A stretch of DNA of 64,000 bases from Bacillus benzoevorans (lineage in GTDB: Bacteria; Bacillota; Bacilli; Bacillales; Cytobacillaceae): contig NZ_JACHGK010000010.1 in assembly GCF_014207535.1 (NCBI RefSeq), positions 1 to 64,000 on the forward strand. Direction: 5' to 3'. Every line of letters starts with the position of its first letter. Position 1 is the stretch's first letter. The notes under the pieces are model-generated. The model did not search any database, was not told where the DNA came from, and saw only the letters and a program-made list of their open reading frames with translations. Of this stretch, positions 1 to 7,796 are shown one piece after another. The translations under genes and the position numbers were made by a program.

Positions 1-82
1 AGATGATCAGGTTGATAGGTCTGGGGTGGACGCGTGGTGACACGTGGAGCTGACAGATACTAATCGTTCGAGGACTTAACCA
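1..82 (+). rRNA. 23S rRNA, 3' end (partial)
   Basis: The window starts inside the last domain of 23S rRNA. The stretch around GATGATCAGGTTGATAGG, the later GACAGATACTAATCG and the closing GAGGACTTAACCA are the conserved Firmicutes 23S 3' terminus. The 56-base spacer to 5S contains a short GAGAGA/TCTCT hairpin, as expected for RNase processing. The rest of the operon lies upstream of the window. Confidence 0.95.
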
Positions 83-138
83 ATTATGATGTTGTTACGT
101 TATCTAGTTTTGAGAGAACAAACTCTCTAAAATAATAG

Positions 139-254
<116 letters not shown>

Positions 255-257
255 AAC

Positions 258-290
258 AACCCCTATTAGGTTCTAGTAGGGGTTTTCTTT
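258..290 (+). terminator. rRNA operon terminator
   Basis: Inverted repeat AACCCCTATTA / TAGTAGGGGTT with a five-base loop, followed by TTCTTT. It lies four bases after the 5S gene. Confidence 0.9.
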
Positions 291-318
291 ATAGGTGCAA
301 AACAATCAATCACAATAC

Positions 319-360
319 AAATAGGGTGCGAAATCGCAATGATTTTCTCACCCTATTTTT
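319..360 (+). terminator. second hairpin after the rRNA operon
   Basis: Ten-base arms AAATAGGGTG / CACCCTATTT enclose a loop that holds a small GCGAAATCGC hairpin. A T-run follows on the plus strand. It probably backs up the rRNA terminator. The remaining DNA up to 580 is AT-rich and shows no gene. In particular I see no ADP-ribosyltransferase remnant downstream of the minus-strand gene at 581-1219. Confidence 0.7.
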
Positions 361-580
361 TATTGTTGGATCAATGTTTTTGGGAGACTAGCATATAAAA
401 TTGCAATCTAAATCACATAGTCAATAACAATTTGCAAATAGATATTCTCTATCTGAAAAATGAATGGCTAAAACAGATGCAAATGACCAGCAGATTTTCC
501 TGTGATTAATATGAATTCTTATACCTATCCTGTGGAGAATCCCTTTGCGAATTACCACGCCTTTTTAAAAGGTGAGTAGT

Positions 581-1219
581 TCAATAATGTATTTCTAAAA
601 TCATCTGCCCCAGCTTTTCTTTCGTTTCTTTTACCTTCTCCAAATGATCCAAAAGAAAGCTTCTGTCTATCTGACTTTCAAATACAACAGGTATGACAGA
701 ATAAAACTGATTAGACAAGGCGATGACGTCATTAGTGCTGCCATTATGTAACTTCTCTTCAATTTCAGTTAAAATCTGTAGACCTCTGTGAAGCTGAATC
801 TCTGAAAGGTTTCCCAACGGAGTTTGGAGCGAGATAGTGGGGGCTTGGGAGTACGGATGGATCATTTTACCTTGATAGGGAGTTCTAATTGGATTGAGGA
901 ATAATTCGTCCCATTCTTCGTCTATCACAATTATTTCATATCCTTTTTTGCGTTTAGAGGAAAGAATCCTGTCAAATTCCTTTTTAGCTTTAAAGCGTGT
1001 TTGAAAATATCTTTCTTGTTTTCGCGGTGGTCTTCCTAGACGACCGTATTCCGTATAGATGCGGAAAGTGTATTCACCTGATCCTTCGTGGAATTCCATA
1101 ACATAAAATTTATTAGAATTACCCAGAAACGAAACGTAATTTAGCACGACCCGTTGTTCCACTTGCTTTATAGCAAAAGAAGGAGTGTCTTTCACATAAG
1201 GAAAAGATGTATTTATCAT
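581..1219 (-). CDS. WGR and PARP regulatory domain protein lacking the catalytic domain
   Basis: 212 residues. Residues about 28-98 look like a WGR domain, with the signature as Tyr58-Gly59-Arg60 (YGRLG) after a YTFRIYTE strand. Residues about 127-212 match the helical regulatory domain that precedes the ART domain in eukaryotic PARP1: PLGNLSEIQLHRGLQIL, then GSTNDVIALSNQFYSVIP. WGR and this helical domain normally sense DNA breaks and restrain the ADP-ribosyltransferase domain. Here translation stops right after the helical domain, and the next 280 bases hold no catalytic domain in any frame I read. The start has an AGGAGG site eight bases upstream. It is monocistronic beside an rRNA operon. 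Function is unknown; binding DNA ends or partnering with another protein is inference. Domain assignment is from motif recognition and I am fairly sure of it. Confidence 0.8.
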   Translation of the reverse strand: MINTSFPYVKDTPSFAIKQVEQRVVLNYVSFLGNSNKFYVMEFHEGSGEYTFRIYTEYGRLGRPPRKQERYFQTRFKAKKEFDRILSSKRKKGYEIIVIDEEWDELFLNPIRTPYQGKMIHPYSQAPTISLQTPLGNLSEIQLHRGLQILTEIEEKLHNGSTNDVIALSNQFYSVIPVVFESQIDRSFLLDHLEKVKETKEKLGQMILEIHY

Positions 1220-1368
1220 ATGGACTCCTCCTTTTTTTGTTTTAGTAAAATAATGAAGAGTCAGCTTCCTCTTTGAATTATATTAAAATGAATGAAAAAA
1301 GTATAGGGAGGAAAGCGATGAAATGGAATGAAAATGTAAGTCTATATTAGTTTGCTAGAATAAACAAA

Positions 1369-1391
1369 AAGAACTCTATAATAGAGTTCTT
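1369..1391 (-). terminator. terminator of ykvS
   Basis: AGAACTCT / AGAGTTCT hairpin. On the minus strand it is followed by TTTTTGTTTA. It sits 14 bases beyond the ykvS stop codon. Confidence 0.7.
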
Positions 1392-1404
1392 AGATGTGCC
1401 TTTA

Positions 1405-1596
1405 TTAAACTGCCTTATTTGTTTTGTTCACAATCGTATAATTCTTGTGATTGACTACGGTGCGTTCAAAAGGGAAATCATCAATCTGAGTTCCTTTAAC
1501 TAATTCGACTATAACCGAATTCTCATATACTTTCTCAACAATCCCTCTTACACTACCTTTAAATTCAATCATATTTCCAACTTCAGCAATTTTCAT
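1405..1596 (-). CDS. ykvS: YkvS-family small protein (DUF2187)
   Basis: 63 residues, close in length and pattern to Bacillus subtilis YkvS: MKIAEVGNMIEFKG, then VEKVYENSVIVEL and TVVNHKNYTIV. The family is a small KOW/SH3-like beta barrel of unknown role. The start has AGGAG ten bases upstream, and a terminator follows the stop. It appears to be transcribed alone. The family assignment is secure; the function is not known. Confidence 0.85.
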   Translation of the reverse strand: MKIAEVGNMIEFKGSVRGIVEKVYENSVIVELVKGTQIDDFPFERTVVNHKNYTIVNKTNKAV

Positions 1597-1906
1597 TTTA
1601 TTTACTCCTGCCTTTTCTTCTTTGTTATGTTACTATTTAGTTTTCTGATTTTTCTAAATTATAGAATAAATGGAAGATAAATTCAACAAAAAAAGGAATT
1701 AGTTCGATGTATACCTGCATTTTATAAAAACGTTTTCAATTTGTATAGGGATAAGGACCAATTTCAAATTATTGTTAAGAAACCCAGACAAACAATGTTC
1801 TTATTTACGAGATTCAAAGGTAAGCTGCTCTGATACCTGATTAAACCTAAGAGAGGCTTTCTGTTTCGTTTGCAAACTATAATTATAACTTTCGGTATTT
1901 ATAAAT

Positions 1907-2155
1907 AGGTTCTGTTAAACTTGGTTGTTGATTTCCGTTCCAGGCAATTCGCTTTCCGCGGGCGACAGACGAGCCTCCTCGCCACTTCGTGCCTGCGGGG
2001 TCTCGTCTGTCTCGCTGTTCCCGCAGGACATTGAATAAGCTTCCTCGAATCCGCCCACGCACGATGAAAATGCGCAGCATTTTCGGAGGAGTCTTCGTGC
2101 CTTCCACTCCAATCAACAAGGTATTAAATATCAACATCGACCTTTAACACAGCCT
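1907..2155. repeat. GC-rich MITE-like element with terminal inverted repeats
   Basis: A GC-rich island in AT-rich intergenic DNA. The outer ends AGGTTCTGTTAAA (1907) and TTTAACACAGCCT (ending 2155) are imperfect inverted repeats (11 of 13). An inner pair, TTGTTGATT and AATCAACAA, lies at about 1925 and 2111. ATAAAT is directly repeated at 1901-1906 and 2156-2161, which suggests a target duplication, although the region is AT-rich. The interior has CTTTCCGCGGGCGACAGAC-type GC-rich segments able to fold. It resembles non-coding repeats scattered in Bacillaceae genomes. I do not accept the overlapping open frames as genes. The flanks 1597-1900 and 2162-2340 hold nothing else I can support. Confidence 0.7.
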
Positions 2156-2351
2156 ATAAATAAATACAATTAATATCCAATTAATATCCACTTTATAAAA
2201 ATTGAATATATTTCCCAATTGTTCACAATAATAGTGAGGGAAAATTAGCTTAAGCTGATCAAATGAATCGTTTTTAGCAAAACTTATTGTGCGGGAAAAA
2301 CAAGCTGCTTTATGGACAGAGCTCATTCTCGTAAATAATTTGGAGGTAAAC

Positions 2352-2747
2352 ATGGGAAGAATTATTCATTTTGAAATTCATGTAGATGACATGGAACGGG
2401 CTAAGAAGTTTTATGGAGAGGTCTTCGGTTGGACGTTTCAAGATTACAGTGAGTATGCGGGAATGCCTTATTTTGGGGCAGTGACTGGTGCTGATAGTGA
2501 ACTTGGAATCAATGGTGCTTTGATGCAGCGTCAAGGTCTGCCGCCGGAGACAAGTCAGCCTTTAAATGGATATGCTTGCACAATGGGTGTCGGAAACTAT
2601 GATTCAACTGAAGCGAAAATCCTTCAGTTTGGCGGCAAGACAGCAATGCCTAAATATGCCCTTCCAGGAATGGCATGGCAGGGATATTATCTTGATACCG
2701 AAGGGAATATATTTGGCATCCACCAGCCGGATAAGAACGCAAAATAA
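2352..2747 (+). CDS. VOC (glyoxalase/bleomycin-resistance fold) family protein
   Basis: 131 residues. The start at 2352 follows TGGAGGTAA with good spacing; an upstream in-frame extension has no such site. The opening, GRIIHFEIHVDDMERAKKFY followed by GEVFGWTFQDY, is the classic first beta-alpha-beta unit of a VOC metal-binding fold. The end has the second copy of the fold, with DTEGNIFGIHQPD. This subfamily resembles the YdeR-like VOC proteins often named by similarity to CFP-30B or glyoxalase. The substrate cannot be told from the sequence. It stands alone and a terminator follows. Confidence 0.85.
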   Translation: MGRIIHFEIHVDDMERAKKFYGEVFGWTFQDYSEYAGMPYFGAVTGADSELGINGALMQRQGLPPETSQPLNGYACTMGVGNYDSTEAKILQFGGKTAMPKYALPGMAWQGYYLDTEGNIFGIHQPDKNAK

Positions 2748-2770
2748 AAAAGATACAGAATAATTGTTGT

Positions 2771-2805
2771 GAAGCGCAATCCCTTTGGACTGGGCTTCTT
2801 TTTTT
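2771..2805 (+). terminator. terminator after the VOC gene
   Basis: GAAGC...GCTTC stem extended by CAATCC/GGACTGG, followed by TTTTTTT. Confidence 0.85.
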
Positions 2806-2876
2806 GGTATGGTAAAAATAAGCTTAAAGAGAGGTAATTGGAATATAAAATTTGGTGAAGTAAAGGAGAAACGATT

Positions 2877-3851
2877 ATGAAACGGCTGCGATTAGCTAAT
2901 CTGCCAACACCGATTCAAAAACTCGATCGTCTAAGTGATGAGCTTGGGGTAAATTTGTATTTGAAACGTGATGATTTTACGGGGACGGAAGTGAGCGGTA
3001 ATAAAGTAAGAAAACTGGAATTTTCTGTTGCGAATGCCTTGAATCAAGGCTGCGATACTTTGATTACAGCTGGCGGCATACAATCCAATCATTGCCGGGC
3101 AACTGCTGCTGTTGCGGCAAAACTTGGATTAGGCTGCGATCTTATCGTCAGGGGAGAGAATCCCGAATCCATAGAAGGAAATCTTTTTTTGGACAGGGCG
3201 CTGGGAGCCCGTGTCCACTTGATTCCTCCCGAACAATCGAGAGAAGAGAAAATGGATGAGGTGGTGAAGAACCTGAAAGAGCAGGGTCATAAACCCTATC
3301 TCATTCCTGTCGGTGCATCAAATGCAATTGGATCTTTAGGCTATGCCGCTGCGATGGAGGAGATTACGAAGCAAGAGCAGGAGCTGGGGATAGTCTTTGA
3401 TACGATCGTAATTGCCGTTGGTTCGGGCGGAACCTATTCCGGTCTTTGGTATGAAAATCAGAAACAAGGGGCAAAACGTAAAATCTATGGTTTTGCCGTT
3501 GATCATAATAGGGAAATCTTTGTGGAAACCATTTCGAATATCATAAATGAAATGTACCGCAATGAAGGTTTAGAGGAACCGGCTCAGTTAAACGGTATTC
3601 TGATAAATGACCAATATATTGGGACTGGTTATGCGAAAAGCAGACCGGAGGAGATGACCTTCATTATGAAAGTCAGCCGGGAGTACGGATTCCTTTTAGA
3701 CCCAGTTTATACTGGTAAGGGATTTTACGGCATGATATCAGAAATTGAGAAAGGAAATTTTAAAAATGCGAAAAATATTCTTTTTATCCACACTGGCGGT
3801 CTGCAGGGATGGACTCTTGAGCAGAGGGAAATGGCGTTAAAAATATTATAG
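2877..3851 (+). CDS. dcyD: D-cysteine desulfhydrase (PLP-dependent, ACC-deaminase family)
   Basis: 324 residues, the usual family length. It should degrade D-cysteine to pyruvate, sulfide and ammonia in the cytosol. The PLP lysine is Lys43 in SGNKVRKLEF, and Ser70 in GGIQSNHCRATAA is the family's catalytic or substrate-contacting serine. A glycine-rich phosphate-binding loop, AVGSGGTYSG, lies near residue 185, and FIHTGGLQG is near the C terminus. AAAGGAG is spaced well from the ATG. A terminator follows the stop, so it is a single-gene unit. The nearest alternative is 1-aminocyclopropane-1-carboxylate deaminase, which has the same fold; DcyD is the likelier call for a Bacillus. Confidence 0.85.
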   Translation: MKRLRLANLPTPIQKLDRLSDELGVNLYLKRDDFTGTEVSGNKVRKLEFSVANALNQGCDTLITAGGIQSNHCRATAAVAAKLGLGCDLIVRGENPESIEGNLFLDRALGARVHLIPPEQSREEKMDEVVKNLKEQGHKPYLIPVGASNAIGSLGYAAAMEEITKQEQELGIVFDTIVIAVGSGGTYSGLWYENQKQGAKRKIYGFAVDHNREIFVETISNIINEMYRNEGLEEPAQLNGILINDQYIGTGYAKSRPEEMTFIMKVSREYGFLLDPVYTGKGFYGMISEIEKGNFKNAKNILFIHTGGLQGWTLEQREMALKIL

Positions 3852-3954
3852 GGCCATTTCAATTGAAGCATTCCAATTAATGCATGCCTTTGTTAATGAA
3901 AAAGCGTTAGTTCACGTAAAATAATCAGATAAACAATATGTTAAGGAAAAGCTT

Positions 3955-3984
3955 AAAGCCTTCAGCTAATTGAAGGCTTTTTTT
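3955..3984 (+). terminator. terminator after dcyD
   Basis: AAAGCCTTC / GAAGGCTTT nine-base stem with an eight-base loop, followed by TTTT. Confidence 0.9.
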
Positions 3985-4237
3985 GTACCCACACTTATCG
4001 CTGCCCTTACAAATTTTGTGAAAATAATCAACAAACTTATGTCCCTGGTATAAAAGTTATTTATAGTAATAACAATAATAATAAATATCATGAATATTTT
4101 TTATGTGAAATACTTCACAAAAGTCAGTTAAACATGTAAAATATCCTGTATAATAATTATTTCTGAATAATTATAAAGATATTGTTTTGTTAGTAAGCTA
4201 GGAGGGGATTTTCTTTGTAAAAGTAATACAAAAAAAT

Positions 4238-4251
4238 GAAAACGTTTCCTA
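4238..4251 (+). promoter_or_regulatory. possible CcpA cre box
   Basis: TGAAAACGTTTCCT differs only at its end from the usual TGAAAACGTTTNCA catabolite-responsive element. It lies about 330 bases upstream of pntA, in a 600-base non-coding stretch. It may instead belong to the decayed gene at 4322. Confidence 0.35.
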
Positions 4252-4321
4252 TTTATTTTCGGGTTTCGTCCCGCAACAAAAGTAGAATCTTCTCAATTAA
4301 AAACTAACAAGAGGTGAATTT

Positions 4322-4378
4322 ATGGCTGAATAAGAAAAGTTCGATTTGATTATTGTCAGTGGCAGTTTGCCGGTCTGA
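4322..4378 (+). pseudogene. decayed N-terminal stub, possibly FixC/Etf-quinone oxidoreductase-like
   Basis: A good ribosome site (AAGAGGTGAATTT) precedes ATG GCT GAA, which is interrupted at once by TAA. Reading on in frame gives EKFDLIIVSGSLPV and then TGA. This resembles the N-terminal FAD-binding start EKFDVIIVGAGPAG of FixC-type flavoproteins. Only about 17 codons are recognisable. The rest of 3985-4580 is AT-rich DNA, and I see no further gene in it before the pntA ribosome site. The assignment is weak. Confidence 0.25.
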
Positions 4379-4580
4379 CATACGAAAATTAGCTAAATAA
4401 TTGCCACAAGTTATTTATCTAGTAGTTTAAATATTATTGTAAAATAGAATTGAAAAAATTTTCCTCGTCTTTAAATAGAAAATTAAGGGAATATATTCTA
4501 TGATGTATTAGTAGTTTAATCTTGAGGATGTCATTCACATCGAAGAAATACTAGCTGTACAAGCAGGAAGGAGCAGATGT

Positions 4581-6125
4581 ATGAGTATGAGAATAGGTAT
4601 ACCCAAAGAAAGCATGACCGGCGAAACCCGTGTGGCTGCAACACCGAAAACCATCGGACAATTAATCAAATTGGGATTTCAGGTTGCAGTGGAGTCTAAA
4701 GCAGGTGAAGCGTCAAGCTTTACAGATGAATTGTATACCAGTGCAGGTGCTGAAATTGTGACTGCTGCTGAAGTCTGGCAATCTGATTTAATCTACAAAG
4801 TCAATTCGCCAAATGAGGAAGAAATCGCAAAGATAAAAGAAGGGGCAACAGTAGTCAGCTTCTTGTATCCAGCCCAGAACCCGGACTTGGTTAAAAAACT
4901 ATCGCAAAAAAACATCAATGTATTGGCGATGGATATGGTACCAAGGATTTCACGGGCGCAGTCCATGGATGCATTGTCCTCTATGGCAAATATCGGCGGC
5001 TATCGGGCTGTAGTGGAAGCTTCACATCATTTCGGGCGCTTTTTTACCGGTCAGATTACTGCTGCAGGTAAAGTACCGCCTGCAAAGGTACTAGTCATTG
5101 GTGCCGGGGTAGCGGGGTTAGCTGCCATTGGTACAAGTAAATCACTTGGAGCTATTGTCCGAGCTTTTGATACCCGCCTTGAGGTAGCAGAACAAATTGA
5201 ATCCATGGGCGGAGAATTTTTAAAGCTTGAATTTGAAGGGGAAGAGGATGGATCTACTTCCGGCGGATATGCCAAAGTCATGTCAGATGAATTTATTAAA
5301 GCGGAAATGGAGTTATTTGCTGCTCAGGCAGAAGAGGTAGATATCATTATTACCACTGCACTGATTCCGGGAAAACCAGCACCTAAGCTGATTACTCGAG
5401 AAATGGTTGACAGTATGAAGCCTGGTTCAGTCATCGTCGATATGGCTGCAGCTGCAGGTGGAAACTGTGAATATACGGTGCCTGGCGAATTGCATGTAAC
5501 TGAATCCGGAGTTAAGATAATTGGTTATACGGATCTTCCAGGTCGTCTGCCTGGCCAATCCTCGGAAATGTACGCAACCAATTTACTAAATTTAACGAAA
5601 CTGCTTTGCAAAGAAAAGGATGGCAATATTGTCATTGATTTTGAAGATGTCGTATTGCGCAATATGAGTGTCATTCATAAGGGCAAGATTACTTTCCCAC
5701 CGCCACCGATTAGTGTGTCAGCGGCACCGGTGAAGAAAGAAGAAGCTGTAGCAGCTGCACCGGCGAAGGTTGAGAAAAAGCCTTCTAATTTAAAATATGT
5801 ATTCGCGATAGCTGCAGTTTTACTGTTCGGATGGGTAGGTCATGTATCGCCGCCTGAATTTCTCTCTCACTTTACCGTTTTTGCTTTGGCTTGCGTGGTT
5901 GGGTACTATGTCGTTTGGAATGTTACTCATGCGCTGCATACACCGCTAATGTCTGTTACGAATGCGATTTCGGGAATTATCGTGGTCGGGGCACTGTTAC
6001 AGATCAGCAATCCAGTATTTGCGGTCAAAATACTAGCCTTTATCGGAATATTAATTGCAACGATTAACATTGTTGGGGGCTTTACTGTTACTCATCGGAT
6101 GTTAAAAATGTTTAACAAAGAGTAG
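4581..6125 (+). CDS. pntA: NAD(P) transhydrogenase subunit alpha, fused PntA form
   Basis: 514 residues. It is the NAD(H)-binding and part of the membrane portion of the proton-translocating transhydrogenase, which reduces NADP+ with NADH. The order is the alanine-dehydrogenase-like domain (MRIGIPKE start, then DALSSMANIGGYRAVVEA), a Rossmann loop VIGAGVAGLAAIG near residue 175, a proline/alanine linker at about 373-400, and four membrane segments from about 405. The domain-I and membrane parts are fused as in E. coli PntA. Many Bacillus instead carry separate pntAA and pntAB. Similarity to the E. coli protein is high along the whole length, for example HFTVFALACVVGYYVVWNV. It is followed after 11 bases by pntB. 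GGAAGGAG precedes the ATG. Confidence 0.95.
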   Translation: MSMRIGIPKESMTGETRVAATPKTIGQLIKLGFQVAVESKAGEASSFTDELYTSAGAEIVTAAEVWQSDLIYKVNSPNEEEIAKIKEGATVVSFLYPAQNPDLVKKLSQKNINVLAMDMVPRISRAQSMDALSSMANIGGYRAVVEASHHFGRFFTGQITAAGKVPPAKVLVIGAGVAGLAAIGTSKSLGAIVRAFDTRLEVAEQIESMGGEFLKLEFEGEEDGSTSGGYAKVMSDEFIKAEMELFAAQAEEVDIIITTALIPGKPAPKLITREMVDSMKPGSVIVDMAAAAGGNCEYTVPGELHVTESGVKIIGYTDLPGRLPGQSSEMYATNLLNLTKLLCKEKDGNIVIDFEDVVLRNMSVIHKGKITFPPPPISVSAAPVKKEEAVAAAPAKVEKKPSNLKYVFAIAAVLLFGWVGHVSPPEFLSHFTVFALACVVGYYVVWNVTHALHTPLMSVTNAISGIIVVGALLQISNPVFAVKILAFIGILIATINIVGGFTVTHRMLKMFNKE

Positions 6126-6136
6126 GAGGTGCACTG

Positions 6137-7555
6137 ATGTCTGAAGGATTGGTTACTGCAGCGTATATCATTGCTGCGATATTGTTTATTCTAAGTTTAG
6201 CAGGTTTATCAAAACAAGAGACAGCAAGAAATGGTAATAAATTTGGAATTATCGGAATGACAATTGCATTGATTGCAACTATTGTGCCTATTGTGTATAT
6301 TGATATTCAGAGCATCATCTACATTTTGATTGCTATGCTGATCGGAAGCTTAATTGGCGTTCGTTTGGCATTAAAAGTAGAAATGACTGAAATGCCGGAA
6401 TTAGTTGCGATTCTGCATAGCTTTGTCGGTTTGGCAGCTGTATTAGTTGGTTATAACAGTTTTCTTAATATCTTTACAGGGGAACATGTTCCTGAAACTT
6501 CTACGTTACTGAATATTGAATTGACTGAAATTTTTCTTGGAGTTTTTATCGGAGCGATCACTTTTACCGGATCTGTTGTAGCTTACGGAAAACTTCATGG
6601 GAAAATAAGTTCAAAAGCACTTACGCTTCCATTTAAAAATGGGCTTAACCTGTTAGCTGTTATCGGATCTATTGTACTTATGGTTTTATTTATTATGGAT
6701 GGCGGTTCTACTGGTGGCAATTCGATGATCTATCTGGCTGCTATGACAGCCATTGCATTGATATTTGGCTGGCATTTAGTTGCGTCAATCGGTGGTGCGG
6801 ACATGCCGGTTGTAATCTCCATGCTGAACTCTTATTCAGGATGGGCAGCTGCCGCAGCAGGATTTATGCTTTCTAATGACCTATTAATTATTACAGGTGC
6901 CTTGGTTGGTTCTTCAGGGGCGATCCTGTCGTACATTATGTGTAAGGCAATGAACCGTTCTTTTGTTTCCGTTATTCTTGGCGGGTTTGGCAATGAAGGA
7001 GCAAGTGCCGGTGCTGATGAGGAAATGGGCGAGTACCGGGAAATGAGTGCGGAAGATGTTGCCGATTTGCTAAAATCGTCCAGCTCCGTCATCATCACAC
7101 CAGGTTATGGTATGGCTGTTGCTCAAGCTCAGTATCCGGTGGCGGAAATTACAAGAAAACTGCGCGAGAAGGGTGTAAACGTTCGTTTTGGTATTCACCC
7201 GGTTGCAGGCCGCCTTCCTGGTCATATGAACGTCCTTTTAGCTGAAGCAAAGGTACCATATGATATTGTTTTAGAAATGGATGAAATTAATGACGACTTC
7301 TCGGATACCGATACTGTTCTGGTAATCGGGGCAAATGATACCGTGAATCCTTCGGCGCTGGATAATCCAAGCAGCCCGATTGCTGGTATGCCGGTTCTTG
7401 AAGTGTGGAAGGCACAAAATGTAGTTGTATTTAAACGCTCAATGAATGCCGGATACGCAGGGGTACAAAACCCGCTATTCTTTAAAGACAATTCTTATAT
7501 GTGTTTTGGTGACGCGAAAGACAGCGTACAAGCGATTCTTAATGCATTAAAATAA
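6137..7555 (+). CDS. pntB: NAD(P) transhydrogenase subunit beta
   Basis: 472 residues. It forms the membrane domain (about nine segments over residues 1-270) and the NADP(H)-binding domain III of the transhydrogenase. Domain III is visible from about residue 305, with VIITPGYGMAVAQAQYPV (GYGMAVAQAQ binds NADP), GIHPVAGRLPGHMNVLLAEA, and the C-terminal RSMNAGYAGVQNPLF. It forms an operon with pntA (AGGAGGTG between them) and ends at a terminator. The pair should supply NADPH at the cost of proton-motive force. Confidence 0.96.
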   Translation: MSEGLVTAAYIIAAILFILSLAGLSKQETARNGNKFGIIGMTIALIATIVPIVYIDIQSIIYILIAMLIGSLIGVRLALKVEMTEMPELVAILHSFVGLAAVLVGYNSFLNIFTGEHVPETSTLLNIELTEIFLGVFIGAITFTGSVVAYGKLHGKISSKALTLPFKNGLNLLAVIGSIVLMVLFIMDGGSTGGNSMIYLAAMTAIALIFGWHLVASIGGADMPVVISMLNSYSGWAAAAAGFMLSNDLLIITGALVGSSGAILSYIMCKAMNRSFVSVILGGFGNEGASAGADEEMGEYREMSAEDVADLLKSSSSVIITPGYGMAVAQAQYPVAEITRKLREKGVNVRFGIHPVAGRLPGHMNVLLAEAKVPYDIVLEMDEINDDFSDTDTVLVIGANDTVNPSALDNPSSPIAGMPVLEVWKAQNVVVFKRSMNAGYAGVQNPLFFKDNSYMCFGDAKDSVQAILNALK

Positions 7556-7560
7556 TACTA

Positions 7561-7595
7561 AAACAGCACTGGAAAATTCAGTGCTGTTTTTTCGC
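7561..7595 (+). terminator. terminator of pntAB
   Basis: AAACAGCACTG / CAGTGCTGTTT with a seven-base loop, then TTT. The same stem sequence recurs at 9379-9425. Confidence 0.9.
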
Positions 7596-7701
7596 TTAAT
7601 TTGAATGAAATGTCTAGCGTCTAACCCAAAATTCCCCTGTAAACTCATCCCCCACCAAGTGAGGCCAAGCTACACGCCCCCTATAAGGACCCGAAATCCC
7701 A
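7561..7701 (+). repeat. inverted repeat copy A (terminator plus conserved ~80-nt block)
   Basis: After the terminator stem, the block 7621-7701 contains CCCCTGTAAACTCATCC and then ACCCGAAATCCCA. The complement of 9275-9357 carries the same two anchors, and the spacing and many bases between them are conserved. The block is GC-rich for its surroundings and is not translated: the CDF gene starts further downstream at 7797. Copy A and copy B are diverged inverted repeats flanking 7702-9274. Confidence 0.75.
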
Positions 7702-7796
7702 AATCACCACCCCCGATTTCATTTTTATATTATAAATTTAACAAAGGGATAAATACTAAGAAAAAAACTAACATTGATTTAGTAGCGGAGGAAAAT

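Noticed and set aside
1318..1350. Ten-codon frame MKWNENVSLY after GGGAGG
   Set aside because: A good ribosome site, but too short to support as a gene; it may be a relic or chance.
1883..2137. Overlapping open frames within the GC-rich repeat
   Set aside because: They arise from the composition of the MITE-like element, lack ribosome sites and do not resemble proteins.
7605..7796. N-terminal extension of the CDF transporter
   Set aside because: It runs through repeat copy A and is rich in Pro/Ser without a domain; the start at 7797 has a clear ribosome site.
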